In this document: positions 8,848-18,711 of the stretch, in pieces
How positions within the stretch are numbered: position 1 is the first letter of the stretch
Layout of the letters: each line of letters begins with the position of its first letter
Source: Asaia krungthepensis NRIC 0535
GTDB lineage: Bacteria; Pseudomonadota; Alphaproteobacteria; Acetobacterales; Acetobacteraceae
NCBI RefSeq assembly: GCF_025995175.1
Contig: NZ_BAPV01000061.1
Coordinates: 285,671-349,670 of the forward strand
Reading direction: 5' to 3'
Length of the DNA: 64,000 nucleotides
The notes under the pieces: model-generated
Told to the model about the DNA's origin: nothing
Database searches by the model: none
The model's input: the letters and a program-made list of their open reading frames with translations, nothing else
Position numbers and translations under genes: made by a program

Positions 8848-10128
8848 TCAGGTGGAAGGCGCTGCTGCCTCGGGCACTGCAATCCGCTCGACCGGTCCCA
8901 TGAGGAACAGATAGGACAGGGCGCCCACGATGCAGAGCAACCCTGCAATGCCGAGCGGCAGGACGAACGATCCATGGGTCAGGGTCAGCATTGCCCCTGT
9001 GAACGTGCTGATGCCGATTCCTGCCAGATTGGCTGCACCATTCTGCAAGGCACCGATTAAAGCGACATTGGACGCCGAAGGAGCGACCTCGCCGGGCAGA
9101 GTCCAGATATTGGCCGCTGTGAAGGCAAGCGCTGCATAGGATATCCCCATCAGCACGAGAGCAGTGAAGGAACTCGCAACCAGAGGTGCGAACGCAATGA
9201 CACAGGAGACAAGCATGCCCCCCACCAGGCAGGTCTTGCGCGCGCGTGTGGCGCTCCACCCACGGCGGAGCAGGGCATCGGACACCGCACCGCCGATCCA
9301 TCCGAAGGGAATGGCGAAAAGCGCGGGAAAGAGCCCGTAAAGCCGTACATCCTCAAGCGTGAAGTGCCGCGCCTTGATGAGAAAGGTAGGGAACCAGGTA
9401 ATGAAGAAATAGATCGCGAAATTGAGGCAGAAGAAACCGATCATCATGCCCCATATCGTGCGCTGACGCAGGAGAAACCCGAGCGAAACTGCGGAAGAGG
9501 GTCCCTTGGCGCCACCGCCTTGCTCCTGTTCCAGAAGCGCGACCTGGGCCGGTGTAACACGAGCATGGTCCTTCGGATCGCGATACAGGACCAGCCAGAC
9601 AGCGACCCAGACGAAACCGAGCAGCCCCGTCCAGATGAAGGACTGGCGCCAGCCGACAACGGCGACGAGCCACGCGACCAGAGGCAGCGCCAGCGCCGAC
9701 CCCACCCGGGACCCACTATCGAAGATGCTGCTGGCAAATCCTCTCTCGCGGCGCGGGAACCAGTTGAACACCACCTTGGCAAAACCGGGCAACGCGCCTG
9801 CCTCTCCCACACCCAACATCAGCCGGGCCGCCAGCAGGCTCGGCAACCCGGTGATAAAGGCGCTCGCGGCCGTAAAGACCGACCACCAGAGCACGGAGCC
9901 CGCGAGACAACGCCGCACGCCGAAGCGATCGATCATCCATCCGACCGGCACCTGCATGAGCGCGTAGGTCCAGAAGAATGCGCTCAACCCCAGCCCGATC
10001 TCAAAGGAAGAAAGATGCAGTTCGGCCTCGATCTTCGGTACGGCAATGGCGAGATTGGATCGGTCCAGAAAATTGATGATGTTGGCGACGAAGCAGAGCG
10101 CAATCATCTGCCAGCGCAGAGGACTCAT
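8848..10128 (-). CDS. MFS transporter, anion:cation symporter (sugar-acid) type
   Basis: About 426 residues with 12 predicted membrane helices. NFLDRSNLAIAVP in helix 1 and GWMIDRFGVRR in the 2-3 loop are typical of the ACS family (hexuronate, glucarate, galactonate carriers). The start at 10128 is chosen because GGGGGA precedes it by about 8 bases; the upstream ATG at 10137 overlaps that site. It is transcribed just ahead of idnD (41 bp gap), which suggests it brings in idonate, 5-ketogluconate or a similar acid. The exact substrate is inferred from context only. Confidence 0.85.
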   Translation of the reverse strand: MSPLRWQMIALCFVANIINFLDRSNLAIAVPKIEAELHLSSFEIGLGLSAFFWTYALMQVPVGWMIDRFGVRRCLAGSVLWWSVFTAASAFITGLPSLLAARLMLGVGEAGALPGFAKVVFNWFPRRERGFASSIFDSGSRVGSALALPLVAWLVAVVGWRQSFIWTGLLGFVWVAVWLVLYRDPKDHARVTPAQVALLEQEQGGGAKGPSSAVSLGFLLRQRTIWGMMIGFFCLNFAIYFFITWFPTFLIKARHFTLEDVRLYGLFPALFAIPFGWIGGAVSDALLRRGWSATRARKTCLVGGMLVSCVIAFAPLVASSFTALVLMGISYAALAFTAANIWTLPGEVAPSASNVALIGALQNGAANLAGIGISTFTGAMLTLTHGSFVLPLGIAGLLCIVGALSYLFLMGPVERIAVPEAAAPST

Positions 10129-10469
10129 GGGCGGCATTCCCCCAAGCGGGAGGCCCCTCCTCAAGCCTGCGCCATTCAGCATGAATGGCGAATACCAGAC
10201 GAGGGAGGACCCGCCCCGATGGATCTTGATCTGCGGGTGAGCCTAGAGGAACATTACCGCCCCGTCATCTTTCGAGATGTCACGGCTGCGTGACCCCGCC
10301 CAGATCACGCGTGCGGTCAATTCGAATAGCCAGCTGACGGCATACTCGTCTGCTCACCTCTGGGGAGACCTGCCGTCATCCTCCTCCAGTGGAAAGTCGC
10401 GCACTGGGATACGGCGCGCTGCCCCCTTGATCGACGCAAGCAGACAATCCCGCAGAAACCATTCCGGTC
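10129..10469. other. Intergenic stretch between carrier and TonB receptor 2
   Basis: About 340 bases holding the promoter side of the MFS-idnD operon and the 3' side of TonB receptor 2. A 24-codon frame on the plus strand (ATG 10220, after GGGAGGA) is too short and unconserved-looking to call. No RNA gene or repeat seen. Confidence 0.4.
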
Positions 10470-12881
10470 TCACTCAAAGCTGGCGGACACCGTCGCTATG
10501 GCCGTGAAGCCGCTGCCGACAGCATAATTCGGCTGCGATCCGACCAGGGTCTTGCCCCCCAGCCCCTTGATTTTGGTGGCCGCCGTCGGGGTGAAGCCCG
10601 TCACGGAGGAAAGATAATGCACGTCACCCAGATTCATCAGGCTGAGCATCGCCTTGGGCCTGACCCTGCCAAAGCGCGGCAGATAACGGCCGATCGATGC
10701 ATCGGCGGTGAAGTAGGCCGGAATGCCCTGATCATTCATGAGCGTCGAATATTGCGAGTCAGAATAGCGGAAATTGAAATTACCGAATGTCGTACCGTCA
10801 TCGAAAGTCAGACCGAGCGATCCCAGAAACTTGGGTGATGCGACTTCCTGCTTGCCCTTCGTGGGAAGCACATCGCCCATATAGGCGACGTTATTCCCAA
10901 TGCTCGTATGCATGTACTGCCCGGAGGCATAGCCGCTGAAATGGTGCCATGGACGGGTAGAAAGTTCCGCCTGCACACCCATCGCGGATTCCCCTCCTGC
11001 ATCAATCGGCTGGGAGGTCAGGATGCTGGTGCCCGGAATATAGGAAACCGAACTGATCTGGTGATGGGTCAGATTGTAATTGAAGCCCGACACCGTCAGC
11101 ATGACCGGCCCATAATGGCGAAAGCCTATCTCCTCGCCGATCATGTATTCCGGCGTGAAATTGGCCAAAGGCTGCGTGACCGGCACGGGCGTAGTGAAGG
11201 TGTAGACCGGCACCTGCGCCTGGAAGGAAGAGGGCGCGCGATAACCCGTCGTCCCATTCACGTAGACCTGATTATCCGGGTCGATCTGATAGCTGATCAG
11301 AAGCTGGGGCGCCGGAATGAACATGTTCTTCACAGATTTATACGGCGTCGACCCCGGCAGATCCTCGGTGAACTGACGCGAAATCATGTTCGCCCGCAAT
11401 CCGGCATCGATGGTCAGGCGATCATGAAAAAGCTTAATCTGATCCTCGAGCCCGAGTGCGTTGAGCTGCTGAAACCCATTGATGTCATATTGGGTGATCG
11501 GCTTGCCGCCTACGGTCAGGTAGCCGTTATTCTGCGTATATTGTCCGAGTGCATTGACCGGATAGTGGTTCTGATACTCGGTATGCACGGCATAGGAATA
11601 CCAGTACGATAATTTCAAGGTATTGATACCGCGCTTCCATGCCGCGATCATGTTCAGACCGCTGGATGTCTGCACCCAGGGATGGATCGAAATCGCCGTG
11701 ACAGAACCTGCTTGCGGGGTATACCCGTCCAGGACAGCGTATTTCTGTGTGCCGCGATACCCGTTGGTGATCGGAATATTGGCCCCGTAATTATTGGGCC
11801 CGTAGGTTTCCACCGCATAGGGCTGCGCATCGAGTGACCATCCGCTGCCAAGGTCGAAATGGTTCTTGATCGTACCGACCACGGCGTTGGTCGCCTTGGT
11901 GTTGAGCTTGTAGTACAGCGTGTCGCCCGGTGTGTACTGGCCGTGGGTATTATAGCTGGTGCCATACTGGTGCCATTGCGCCAGACTGGGGTAGAGCCAC
12001 TCAGTCTGGTTCGCATAATTATAGCCAAAGATGAGCTCGGAACTGCTTCTGGCGGTCCAGTGCTTCATGAGCGCCGCATCAAGATGCCAGCGATAAAGGC
12101 TTCCCGGCCCGCGCCAGAGATTACCGCTAGAATAGGAGCCGGAGACGAATCCCGTTACCCCGCTATGGCCAAGTTCTCCGGTATCGACGCGTACGAACTC
12201 CTTGTTGGTGCTGTGCGTGCCACCCGAACCTTCGGCATAGAGCGCGAAATGCTCCCCCGGGTGACGCAGGCTCATGGTCATCTGGGCACCATCAGCATTA
12301 TAGGTGGGCGCCGTCAGATCCGAAGAGCCCTGGCTCACGGCCACATTCGCCAGATCCTCATTATCCACCATCGCCGAGGTATAGGCGCTGTAGGTGAACG
12401 GATCGGCCAGAGGCATGCCTTCATAGATCATGCCGATCTGCGTCTGGTCCAGACCACGAATATGCACGGTTTCCGAGCTTGTGCTAAGCGGCCCCTCGTT
12501 ATTCCCCTGGACACCAGGCAGGCTCGATACGAGCACTCCGGGATTCACCAGAGGCGATTGCTTGGCGATATATTCCTGCGTCACCATCGAGACAGACCGT
12601 GCCACGGTCTGCCGCGCCATCAGCCCGCCCCCGAGAACGGCACGGTGGCCCGAGACACTCACATTCTCGTCTTTCCCCGCGACGGCTCCTGCGTGGGGTC
12701 GCGGTTTTTTCCTGGCTCCCGATTGAAGTGCGCCTCCCGCTCGAGGCGCATTCGTGCTCGCTGCGTTGTGGGGGTGGGGACGATGAGAAGCGGCCGCAAG
12801 CCCGGGTGAAATGGCAATGGCGCTGACAAGCGCGCTACAGGCGAGAAGGAGCGCCGAGCGAGAGGAAATATGACGCAGCAT
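10470..12881 (-). CDS. TonB-dependent outer membrane receptor 2
   Basis: About 803 residues from ATG 12881 (12908 is an in-frame alternative with a longer n-region). A signal peptide (SALLLACSALVSAIAI, cut near LAAASH) leads into a His/Pro-rich linker. The plug begins at about residue 80 (ENVSVSGHRA) with VHIRGLDQTQIGMIYEGMPL. The barrel ends ...GFTAIATVSASFE; the last residue is Glu, with Phe just before it. The gene stands alone, with an AT-rich upstream region (12,950-13,060) containing the palindrome AAACTATAGTTT and the shared TAACGAATAA element. It belongs to the same broad receptor type as receptor 1. Substrate unknown. Confidence 0.88.
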   Translation of the reverse strand: MLRHISSRSALLLACSALVSAIAISPGLAAASHRPHPHNAASTNAPRAGGALQSGARKKPRPHAGAVAGKDENVSVSGHRAVLGGGLMARQTVARSVSMVTQEYIAKQSPLVNPGVLVSSLPGVQGNNEGPLSTSSETVHIRGLDQTQIGMIYEGMPLADPFTYSAYTSAMVDNEDLANVAVSQGSSDLTAPTYNADGAQMTMSLRHPGEHFALYAEGSGGTHSTNKEFVRVDTGELGHSGVTGFVSGSYSSGNLWRGPGSLYRWHLDAALMKHWTARSSSELIFGYNYANQTEWLYPSLAQWHQYGTSYNTHGQYTPGDTLYYKLNTKATNAVVGTIKNHFDLGSGWSLDAQPYAVETYGPNNYGANIPITNGYRGTQKYAVLDGYTPQAGSVTAISIHPWVQTSSGLNMIAAWKRGINTLKLSYWYSYAVHTEYQNHYPVNALGQYTQNNGYLTVGGKPITQYDINGFQQLNALGLEDQIKLFHDRLTIDAGLRANMISRQFTEDLPGSTPYKSVKNMFIPAPQLLISYQIDPDNQVYVNGTTGYRAPSSFQAQVPVYTFTTPVPVTQPLANFTPEYMIGEEIGFRHYGPVMLTVSGFNYNLTHHQISSVSYIPGTSILTSQPIDAGGESAMGVQAELSTRPWHHFSGYASGQYMHTSIGNNVAYMGDVLPTKGKQEVASPKFLGSLGLTFDDGTTFGNFNFRYSDSQYSTLMNDQGIPAYFTADASIGRYLPRFGRVRPKAMLSLMNLGDVHYLSSVTGFTPTAATKIKGLGGKTLVGSQPNYAVGSGFTAIATVSASFE

Positions 12882-12995
12882 GACCCTGATCCGACTGGTT
12901 GGCCGCATGCGTGTCGTTACGCATCCGATATCGGCGCGCACTCTGTCGGAGGGGTTTCATTGTATCAAACTATAGTTTTATGACACATTCAGGTC

Positions 12996-13005
12996 TTATT
13001 CGTTA
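12996..13005 (-). promoter_or_regulatory. TAACGAATAA element upstream of TonB receptor 2
   Basis: On the minus strand this reads TAACGAATAA, identical to 5213-5222 upstream of TonB receptor 1 and in the same orientation to its gene, about 115 bases before the start. Between it and the gene lies the perfect palindrome AAACTATAGTTT (near 12966-12977). A common regulator or sigma factor is possible; a ten-base match in AT-rich DNA could be chance. Confidence 0.25.
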
Positions 13006-13102
13006 ATATTGCATCGTCATGAAATAATATTGACAATTATATTGCCGGTATAGCCCCACCCAGGGGGCGGGGCGACAGAGAGGCCGGTACCCGGCCCCGT
13101 TA

Positions 13103-13246
13103 TCAGTTGCAGGTATGCAGGACCGATTTGGCGCTCGTGACCTGATAGGACGATGCCGTGGGATCATTCGGGCAAGCCGCATGATCGATGCCATTGCAGG
13201 CCGTCAGGACAAGGGCACCTGTAAGAATTGCGATGATTTTAGCCAT
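13103..13246 (-). CDS. Small lipoprotein, 47 residues, unknown role
   Basis: An ATG at 13246 opens a 47-codon frame beginning MAKIIAILTGALVLTAC. This is a complete lipoprotein signal: a Lys in the n-region, a hydrophobic core and the lipobox LTAC with Cys at 17. The mature part (about 31 residues) has two further Cys (C25 and C46) that could form a disulphide. It lies 78 bp behind anmK on the same strand, so it may be the last gene of the cell-wall recycling operon. GC-rich inverted repeats at about 13050-13100 could end the transcript. It is not an obvious entericidin. Coding is supported by the signal sequence; function is unknown. Confidence 0.6.
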   Translation of the reverse strand: MAKIIAILTGALVLTACNGIDHAACPNDPTASSYQVTSAKSVLHTCN

Positions 13247-13324
13247 GGTCGATCCGTTCAGTGTTACAGACCATCAACGCATCAGCCGGGGGATCGTGTC
13301 AATCTGGCCTCTCGCACAGGCAAA

Positions 13325-14485
13325 TCAATCCCTGGCGAGCGCGCCCGCTTCCTGCCCCGTGGCTCGAGCGAGGGCACCGCGGACCAGAAGTTCCGGCCTG
13401 ATACCGGCGCAACTCAATCGGCCCCCGGTGAACAAACCCGTCGCTCCCGTGATACCCGGAGCAGAGAGCGGCAGACCGCGCAGGCTGCGCACCGCGAGAA
13501 AGGCAAAGCACTCTGCTTCGACCATATCGCCATCCCATCCCAACGCCTCGACCGGCTTCACAGCACCGGGCACAGCATGGGCAAGAGCCGTCATCAGCGC
13601 TGGATTGTGACGCCCGCCGCCACACACAAACCAGGCCCGTGGTGGCTCCGGAAGCTGCGTCTGCGCAATCGCCTTCACCGTGAAAGCCACAAGCGTTGCC
13701 GCACCGTCCTCCGGGGAAAGCAGGGATATCCTGTCAAGCGACCCAGCAAATTCCTGACGGTCGAGCGATTTCGGCGGCAGGCGTGAGAAGAAGGGATGAT
13801 CGAGCAGGACGCTGAGTACTCTCTCATCGAGTTTTCCCGCGCGGGCCAGCGCCCCGTCGCGATCGCAGGCAATCCCGGTATGCCGAAACGCCCAGTCATC
13901 AAGCAGGGCATTTCCCGGCCCGGTGTCACCGGCCAGTATGGCCCCATCACGTCCAACAAAGGTGATGTTCGCCACGCCGCCGATATTGAGGATGGCGACC
14001 GGTCCTGCCTCCCCAGCCAGACAGGCGGCATGATACCAGGGCGCTAATGGCGCACCCTCCCCCCCATGAGCCACATCGTCACGCCTGAAATCATGGATGA
14101 CCGGCAAACCGGTTTCGCGCGACAGGAGGGATGCATCGCCGATCTGCCAGGTCCTGCCCCGGTCTGGTGCGTGATAGAGAGTCTGGCCATGAAACCCGAT
14201 CAGATCGGCCTCACCCTCGCGTGTGAGGATCTGGCGCACTGCCTCGACATGCAGGGCTGTCAGTTCCTGCTCGGCCGCGAGAAGATCGGGCTCATCGCCT
14301 CTCAGCGTTGCAGCCCGGTCGAACAGGGCATAGACGTCGCGGCGCAGCGATGCCGGATAAGGCAGGCTCAGCGAGGCGCCACGCCGCAGGACCTCGACCC
14401 CGTCTGTCTCGATCAGGGCGGCATCCACGCCATCGAGCGACGTGCCGCTCATCATGCCGATGGTACGATAAACGAAGCCGCTCAC
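13325..14485 (-). CDS. anmK: Anhydro-N-acetylmuramic acid kinase AnmK
   Basis: 386 residues. The N-terminus (IGMMSGTSLDGVDAALIET) is the AnmK/ASKHA phosphate-binding hallmark. Further blocks include GFHGQTLYHAP, LNIGGVANIT, DTGPGNALLDDW and WFVCGGGRHNPALM. The enzyme hydrolyses the anhydro ring and phosphorylates 1,6-anhydro-MurNAc to MurNAc-6-phosphate with ATP in the cytoplasm. It overlaps murQ by 4 bases (ATGA), so the two are translationally coupled and act in sequence. With the symporter upstream they form a peptidoglycan-sugar recycling operon. Length is normal; I see no defect. Confidence 0.96.
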   Translation of the reverse strand: MSGFVYRTIGMMSGTSLDGVDAALIETDGVEVLRRGASLSLPYPASLRRDVYALFDRAATLRGDEPDLLAAEQELTALHVEAVRQILTREGEADLIGFHGQTLYHAPDRGRTWQIGDASLLSRETGLPVIHDFRRDDVAHGGEGAPLAPWYHAACLAGEAGPVAILNIGGVANITFVGRDGAILAGDTGPGNALLDDWAFRHTGIACDRDGALARAGKLDERVLSVLLDHPFFSRLPPKSLDRQEFAGSLDRISLLSPEDGAATLVAFTVKAIAQTQLPEPPRAWFVCGGGRHNPALMTALAHAVPGAVKPVEALGWDGDMVEAECFAFLAVRSLRGLPLSAPGITGATGLFTGGRLSCAGIRPELLVRGALARATGQEAGALARD

Positions 14486-15399
14486 CCGATACCCCCGGCA
14501 GTGCGGGATTTCAGAACGATGTGAAGATCGCCCCGGGCGGCCTCAAGCGCCTGTTCGGCCTGGTCGAGGCTCATGCCGTGACGCAGCAGGACGGCGCGTT
14601 TGACGTTGCCTCCTGCCTGCTTCAGGGCGGCGCCAATTTCCTCATCGCTGCCCCCGGCCAGACGGCGCACCATGCCAATCGCCCGCCGCGCCAGCTTGGC
14701 ATTGGTGACGCGCATATCGACCATCAGCCCCTGATACACATGCCCCAACCGAATCATCAGCGTGGTCGAGAGCAGATTAAGAGCCGCCTTCTGCGCCGTG
14801 CCCGCCTTGAGTCGCGTCGAACCTGCAACCGCCTCAGACCCGGTCGGGAGGGTGATCCCGCATTCTGCCTCGCGCAGAAGACGGGCCTCGGGGACGCAAC
14901 TGATCCCGATTGTCAGTGCTCCCGCTGCGCGACCGGCACTCAGGGCAGCGCAAGTATAAGGAGTATTGCCACTCGCCGCGATGCCGAAGACAACATCATG
15001 GGGTCCGACATGATGAGCCGCCATTTCAGCCCGGGCCGTTGCCTCGTCGTCTTCCGCGCCTTCGGCTGCCTGTGAAACGGCGCCGCTCCCCCCTGCGAGG
15101 AGCATCACCAGACGTTCCGCGGGCCAGCCATAGGTGGGGGTGAGTTCCACGCCGTCCTGCATGCCTACACGTCCTGCCGTTCCGGCACCGACATAAAACA
15201 GCCGCCCCCCGTCGCGCAGTCTGGGAAGCGCAGCCTCTACGGCAACTTCCAGAGACGGCACAGCCGCGCGCACCAGGGCGGTTGCCGCCATTTGGGCCTC
15301 AGCCAGAGCATCGAGAATGGTTGCGGTCGGCCATAGCTCGATCGACGCATAGCGCGGATCGGGATGCTCGGTCTGAAGAACAGGGGACGTTTCAGTCAC
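14482..15399 (-). CDS. murQ: N-acetylmuramic acid 6-phosphate etherase MurQ
   Basis: 305 residues, normal for MurQ. It shows the SIS sugar-phosphate fold (GGRLFYVGAGTAGRVGMQDG, VVFGIAASGNTPYT) and the etherase signature region around E-L-T-P-T. A helical C-terminal tail (GNVKRAVLLRH) is typical. It splits the D-lactyl ether of MurNAc-6-phosphate, giving GlcNAc-6-phosphate and lactate. It is coupled to anmK downstream (4-base overlap) and overlaps the end of the symporter gene upstream by 8 bases. The product then enters amino-sugar metabolism; nagA/nagB are not in the window. Confidence 0.96.
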   Translation of the reverse strand: MTETSPVLQTEHPDPRYASIELWPTATILDALAEAQMAATALVRAAVPSLEVAVEAALPRLRDGGRLFYVGAGTAGRVGMQDGVELTPTYGWPAERLVMLLAGGSGAVSQAAEGAEDDEATARAEMAAHHVGPHDVVFGIAASGNTPYTCAALSAGRAAGALTIGISCVPEARLLREAECGITLPTGSEAVAGSTRLKAGTAQKAALNLLSTTLMIRLGHVYQGLMVDMRVTNAKLARRAIGMVRRLAGGSDEEIGAALKQAGGNVKRAVLLRHGMSLDQAEQALEAARGDLHIVLKSRTAGGIG

Positions 15400-16933
15400 G
15401 GCGCGACTCCGGGCGGGATGAGGGTTGGGATATGAGGTGGGCTGTGCCCGGCGCCTGGGTGATCAGTCGGGCAAGCCCGGCAGCGCCAAGATGGATGAGG
15501 ATACCCAGAGGCACCAGCCATGAAAAGGCAATAGCCGGGCCGCCAAGCTGCCCGACGATCAATACCAGAGCCATGACGCCGAGCGAGACGACAAATCCCG
15601 TCATGACCGCACGCGTTCCCAGCCCGGGCAGAAAGAGCGCCGAGAGAAACGCCCCGAGCGTCGGGCCATATGACCAACCGGCCACGGTCAGCCCCAGGAT
15701 CACGGCAGATTTGCTGCCCATGGTGAACAATGCCGCACCCAGCAGAAGGACCCCGCCCCAGAAGAGGGTCATGAAGCGTGGGGCTGACAGCGGGCCGGGT
15801 CGATATCCCAGCGCCCTCATGCCGCGCTCGACCAGTTCTCTGGGTACCGCACCGAAATCCGTCAGGCTGGCGCCCGCCATGGCGTTGAGCGTTGAGGAGA
15901 GCGAGCCCATTGTGGCGCTCAACACGCCGGCAATCAGAAGACCGGCAATCCCGGCAGGCAGGCTCTCGATCATGAAATGCGGGAAGAGCGCATCGGGCGA
16001 CGCAAGACCCTGCGCGGCAAGACTTTGTCCGGCCCGGGAAACCCAGAGCTGCACACCAAGCAGCGAAAGCAACCCGAACAACACGGCCACCACGACAGCA
16101 CTGCCAATCAGAGCCATACGCGCGGCGGTCAGACTGCGCGCGGCAAGCACGCGCTGCACCATGAGCTGGTCGGTTCCGTGGGAGGCGAGAGAGAGGATTG
16201 CCCCGCCGATCAGTGCTGCGCCCATCGTGAAAGGATCGCTCAGCCAGTTAGCCGATGTGGTGGGGTGGAAAAGGCGCAGCAGCCCTGCCTGCGCCGCGCC
16301 ATGCCATCCCGCGCCGGTCAGTGTCGGGGCCAGAAATGCCACGCAGAAAACCGCACCGAAACCGTAAACGCCAAGCTGTATTGCGTCAGACCATACAACA
16401 GCCCGTAATCCGCCAAGAGTGGTGTAAGCAAGGGTGAAGACAAGAATCATCCCAAGCACTGTCCAGCGCCCCAGCGGCAGACCGGACTGCGCCAGCAGCC
16501 AGACAATGGGCAAGGCCCCGGCGAGCAACCGGATACTCTCGGCAAGGAACCTCGTGATCAGGAAAGCCCCCGAAGCCAGCCTCTGCATGGGCGCGCCATA
16601 GCGCGCGCCGAGCAACGCATAGGCGCTGGTCATGGTGCCTGACGCGTATCGTGGCAAAAACCAGAGTGCGACCGCGCTGCGGCCTATGGCATATCCACCT
16701 GCCACACCGAGAAAGACCAGCCCTTGCGTGTAACCGATACCGGGGATGCTGATGAAAGTCAGGGTCGAGGTTTCAGTCGCGACCAGCGACAGGCACAAGG
16801 CCCACCAGGGCAGATCGTGATGCGCAGACAGAAAATCGCTCGCTGAACTGCCCGGGGCACGGCTGACGCGCCAGATCAGCAGGGACAACCCCATGAAATA
16901 GAGCAGGATGACTAGACTATCGAGCGGATGCAT
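15392..16933 (-). CDS. Sodium:solute symporter, probably for a muropeptide sugar
   Basis: 513 residues, about 13 membrane helices, SSS family. SLVATETSTLTFISIPG and GGLRAVVWSDAIQ are family motifs, and the helix-8 region (SATMGSLSSTLNAMAGAS) has the Ser residues that hold sodium in relatives. The start at 16933 gives a normal first helix; the extra upstream codons lack one. It is the first gene of the SSS-murQ-anmK operon with overlapping ends. Context suggests import of anhydro-MurNAc, MurNAc or a related sugar, where other bacteria use AmpG or MurP. That substrate is my inference. Confidence 0.85.
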   Translation of the reverse strand: MHPLDSLVILLYFMGLSLLIWRVSRAPGSSASDFLSAHHDLPWWALCLSLVATETSTLTFISIPGIGYTQGLVFLGVAGGYAIGRSAVALWFLPRYASGTMTSAYALLGARYGAPMQRLASGAFLITRFLAESIRLLAGALPIVWLLAQSGLPLGRWTVLGMILVFTLAYTTLGGLRAVVWSDAIQLGVYGFGAVFCVAFLAPTLTGAGWHGAAQAGLLRLFHPTTSANWLSDPFTMGAALIGGAILSLASHGTDQLMVQRVLAARSLTAARMALIGSAVVVAVLFGLLSLLGVQLWVSRAGQSLAAQGLASPDALFPHFMIESLPAGIAGLLIAGVLSATMGSLSSTLNAMAGASLTDFGAVPRELVERGMRALGYRPGPLSAPRFMTLFWGGVLLLGAALFTMGSKSAVILGLTVAGWSYGPTLGAFLSALFLPGLGTRAVMTGFVVSLGVMALVLIVGQLGGPAIAFSWLVPLGILIHLGAAGLARLITQAPGTAHLISQPSSRPESRRD

Positions 16934-17751
16934 GGCGTGTGACCCGGAGAAAACGAGGCGCTGTAAGGGCCATGATGCCACGCTACCGCTTCAGCGCAAG
17001 ACGCCTCCCGCGCCCGCTCTCATTTCTCGAGGGAAACGATCATGTCAACGGGCTTTTTCAGATCGACCGACGAAGCCCATAAGGTGGTGTTTCGCGGATC
17101 GGTCACATCGATGATCAGTTCTTTCCTCAGACCCAAGGACCGTTCGTCCCGCCATAACTTTGAGCCAATGGCCTCTGATCGTTTCCTCCTCATCGACGAG
17201 AGGAGAATGAAATTCTGCCACGAAGACGTGGCCGCGACGCGCGGGCATTCAGAAACCGGCCTGCCGCCTGACGATGTCGGCCTGGGTCCAGACTGACGGA
17301 CCCGCGGTAATTCGCTTGACATCGCGCAGGCCACCCTAGCCCACAGCAGCGTGATGAGAGTGCCCGATGCCTGAAATCGCCCCCGACACAGATTGAGTAG
17401 AGGAGGTTTTCCGGCAGCATAAAACGCCTTGATGCGTCTTCGAGGCTTTGCACCATCATGCCGTCCACCTGATGGCGAGCCCAAGGCACAAACCTGGACA
17501 CCTGGACGAAGGACATGTGTTGCCGAGCCGTCGGCTCATGCACGGGCCCGCCCGTTCCCTACAGATGCGCCCTTCCCGGCCAGCTCATCATCGCTCCGGG
17601 CCTAACAGACGGGACCGCCCTGCAGCTTCTCTCGAAGCGCCATGCCTATGACGTTGTATCTGCCCGGGATGCCCGGCTGTGAACGTTCCGAGTGTGGAGA
17701 ATGATATCATATGGCTTATCCGCCCCCCTGTCCGATGAATTGAGAAATCCA
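16934..17751. other. Region with decayed or no coding content
   Basis: About 800 bases with several overlapping short frames on both strands, none complete. On the minus strand near 17,400-17,470 the translation contains SLEDASRRFMLPENLLYSI, which resembles the start of a lytic-transglycosylase-like domain, but the frame then loses similarity. Near 17,020-17,160 another minus frame reads ELIIDVTDPRNTTLWASSVD. These may be pieces of one frameshifted gene. I would not assign a product. Confidence 0.35.
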
Positions 17752-18711
17752 TCAGAGAATGGTCTGCACAGAGAGGGGAAAAGGATTGAATACCGACCAT
17801 CCTGTCTTCTGGACAAGACGCTCGAGCGCCAACGTGCCGAGCAGCGAATTACCCTGGCTGTTCAGACCCGGCGACCAGACCGCCACCGAGGCCAGACCCG
17901 GCGCAATCGCCAGAATACCGCCGCCCACGCCCGACTTGCCCGGCAGACCGACGCGTATGGCAAAGGCGCCTGAACCATCATAATGGCCGCACATCATCAT
18001 CAGCGCCATGATCGTGCGGGCATCGGGTACGCTTGTGATCATGCGACCGGAACGCAGATCGACGCCACCCGTCATGAGATAGCCGCCAATCCCGGCCAGC
18101 TGACGACAGGACATGGTGAGCGCACATTGATGGAAATAGAGATCGAGCGTGTCCTCGATCGGATTTCTGATATTGCCGAAGGTCCGCATGTAATTGGCAA
18201 GGGCGGCGTTGCGAAACCCTGTATCGCGCTCCTGGGCTGCCATGTTCTCATCAATATGCAGCCCCTCCGGATTGCCCGATTGCGAGAGGGCAAAATCGAG
18301 TAGCGCCTGACGCGCACCGAGCCGCCCCAGACGCGAAACCAGAATATCGGAAATGACGATAGCCCCGGCATTGATGAACGGGTTACGCGGAATGCCATGC
18401 TCGCTCTCGAGCTGGACGATGGAGTTGAACGCGCTGCCCGATGGCTCCTGACGCACCCGGCTCCATAATTCACTTCCCTCCAGAGTGAGTGCCAGGGTCA
18501 GGCCGAACACCTTGGACAGGCTCTGGATCGAGAAGGCTTCGTCGGCATCGCCCGCCACATAGGCCTGCCCGCTCGCATCGATCACAGCCATGCCGAATTT
18601 GCCCGGATCGACACAGGCGAGCGGCGGGATGTAATCCGCCACATGACCACGTTCGGTGATCCTCTGCATTTCATGCACGATTTCGGCAATGATGCTGTCG
18701 AGATCGGCCAT
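17752..18711 (-). CDS. glsA: Glutaminase A
   Basis: 319 residues from ATG 18711, preceded by GGGAGAACAAGG; upstream in-frame codons look non-coding. The serine-dependent beta-lactamase-like glutaminase motifs are all present: [10 protein letters not shown] (catalytic Ser-x-x-Lys), [20 protein letters not shown], and [12 protein letters not shown] near the end. The enzyme hydrolyses glutamine to glutamate and ammonia in the cytoplasm, and in enterics is tied to acid tolerance. It stands alone, divergent from mntR. Length and motifs are normal. Confidence 0.94.
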   Translation of the reverse strand: MADLDSIIAEIVHEMQRITERGHVADYIPPLACVDPGKFGMAVIDASGQAYVAGDADEAFSIQSLSKVFGLTLALTLEGSELWSRVRQEPSGSAFNSIVQLESEHGIPRNPFINAGAIVISDILVSRLGRLGARQALLDFALSQSGNPEGLHIDENMAAQERDTGFRNAALANYMRTFGNIRNPIEDTLDLYFHQCALTMSCRQLAGIGGYLMTGGVDLRSGRMITSVPDARTIMALMMMCGHYDGSGAFAIRVGLPGKSGVGGGILAIAPGLASVAVWSPGLNSQGNSLLGTLALERLVQKTGWSVFNPFPLSVQTIL

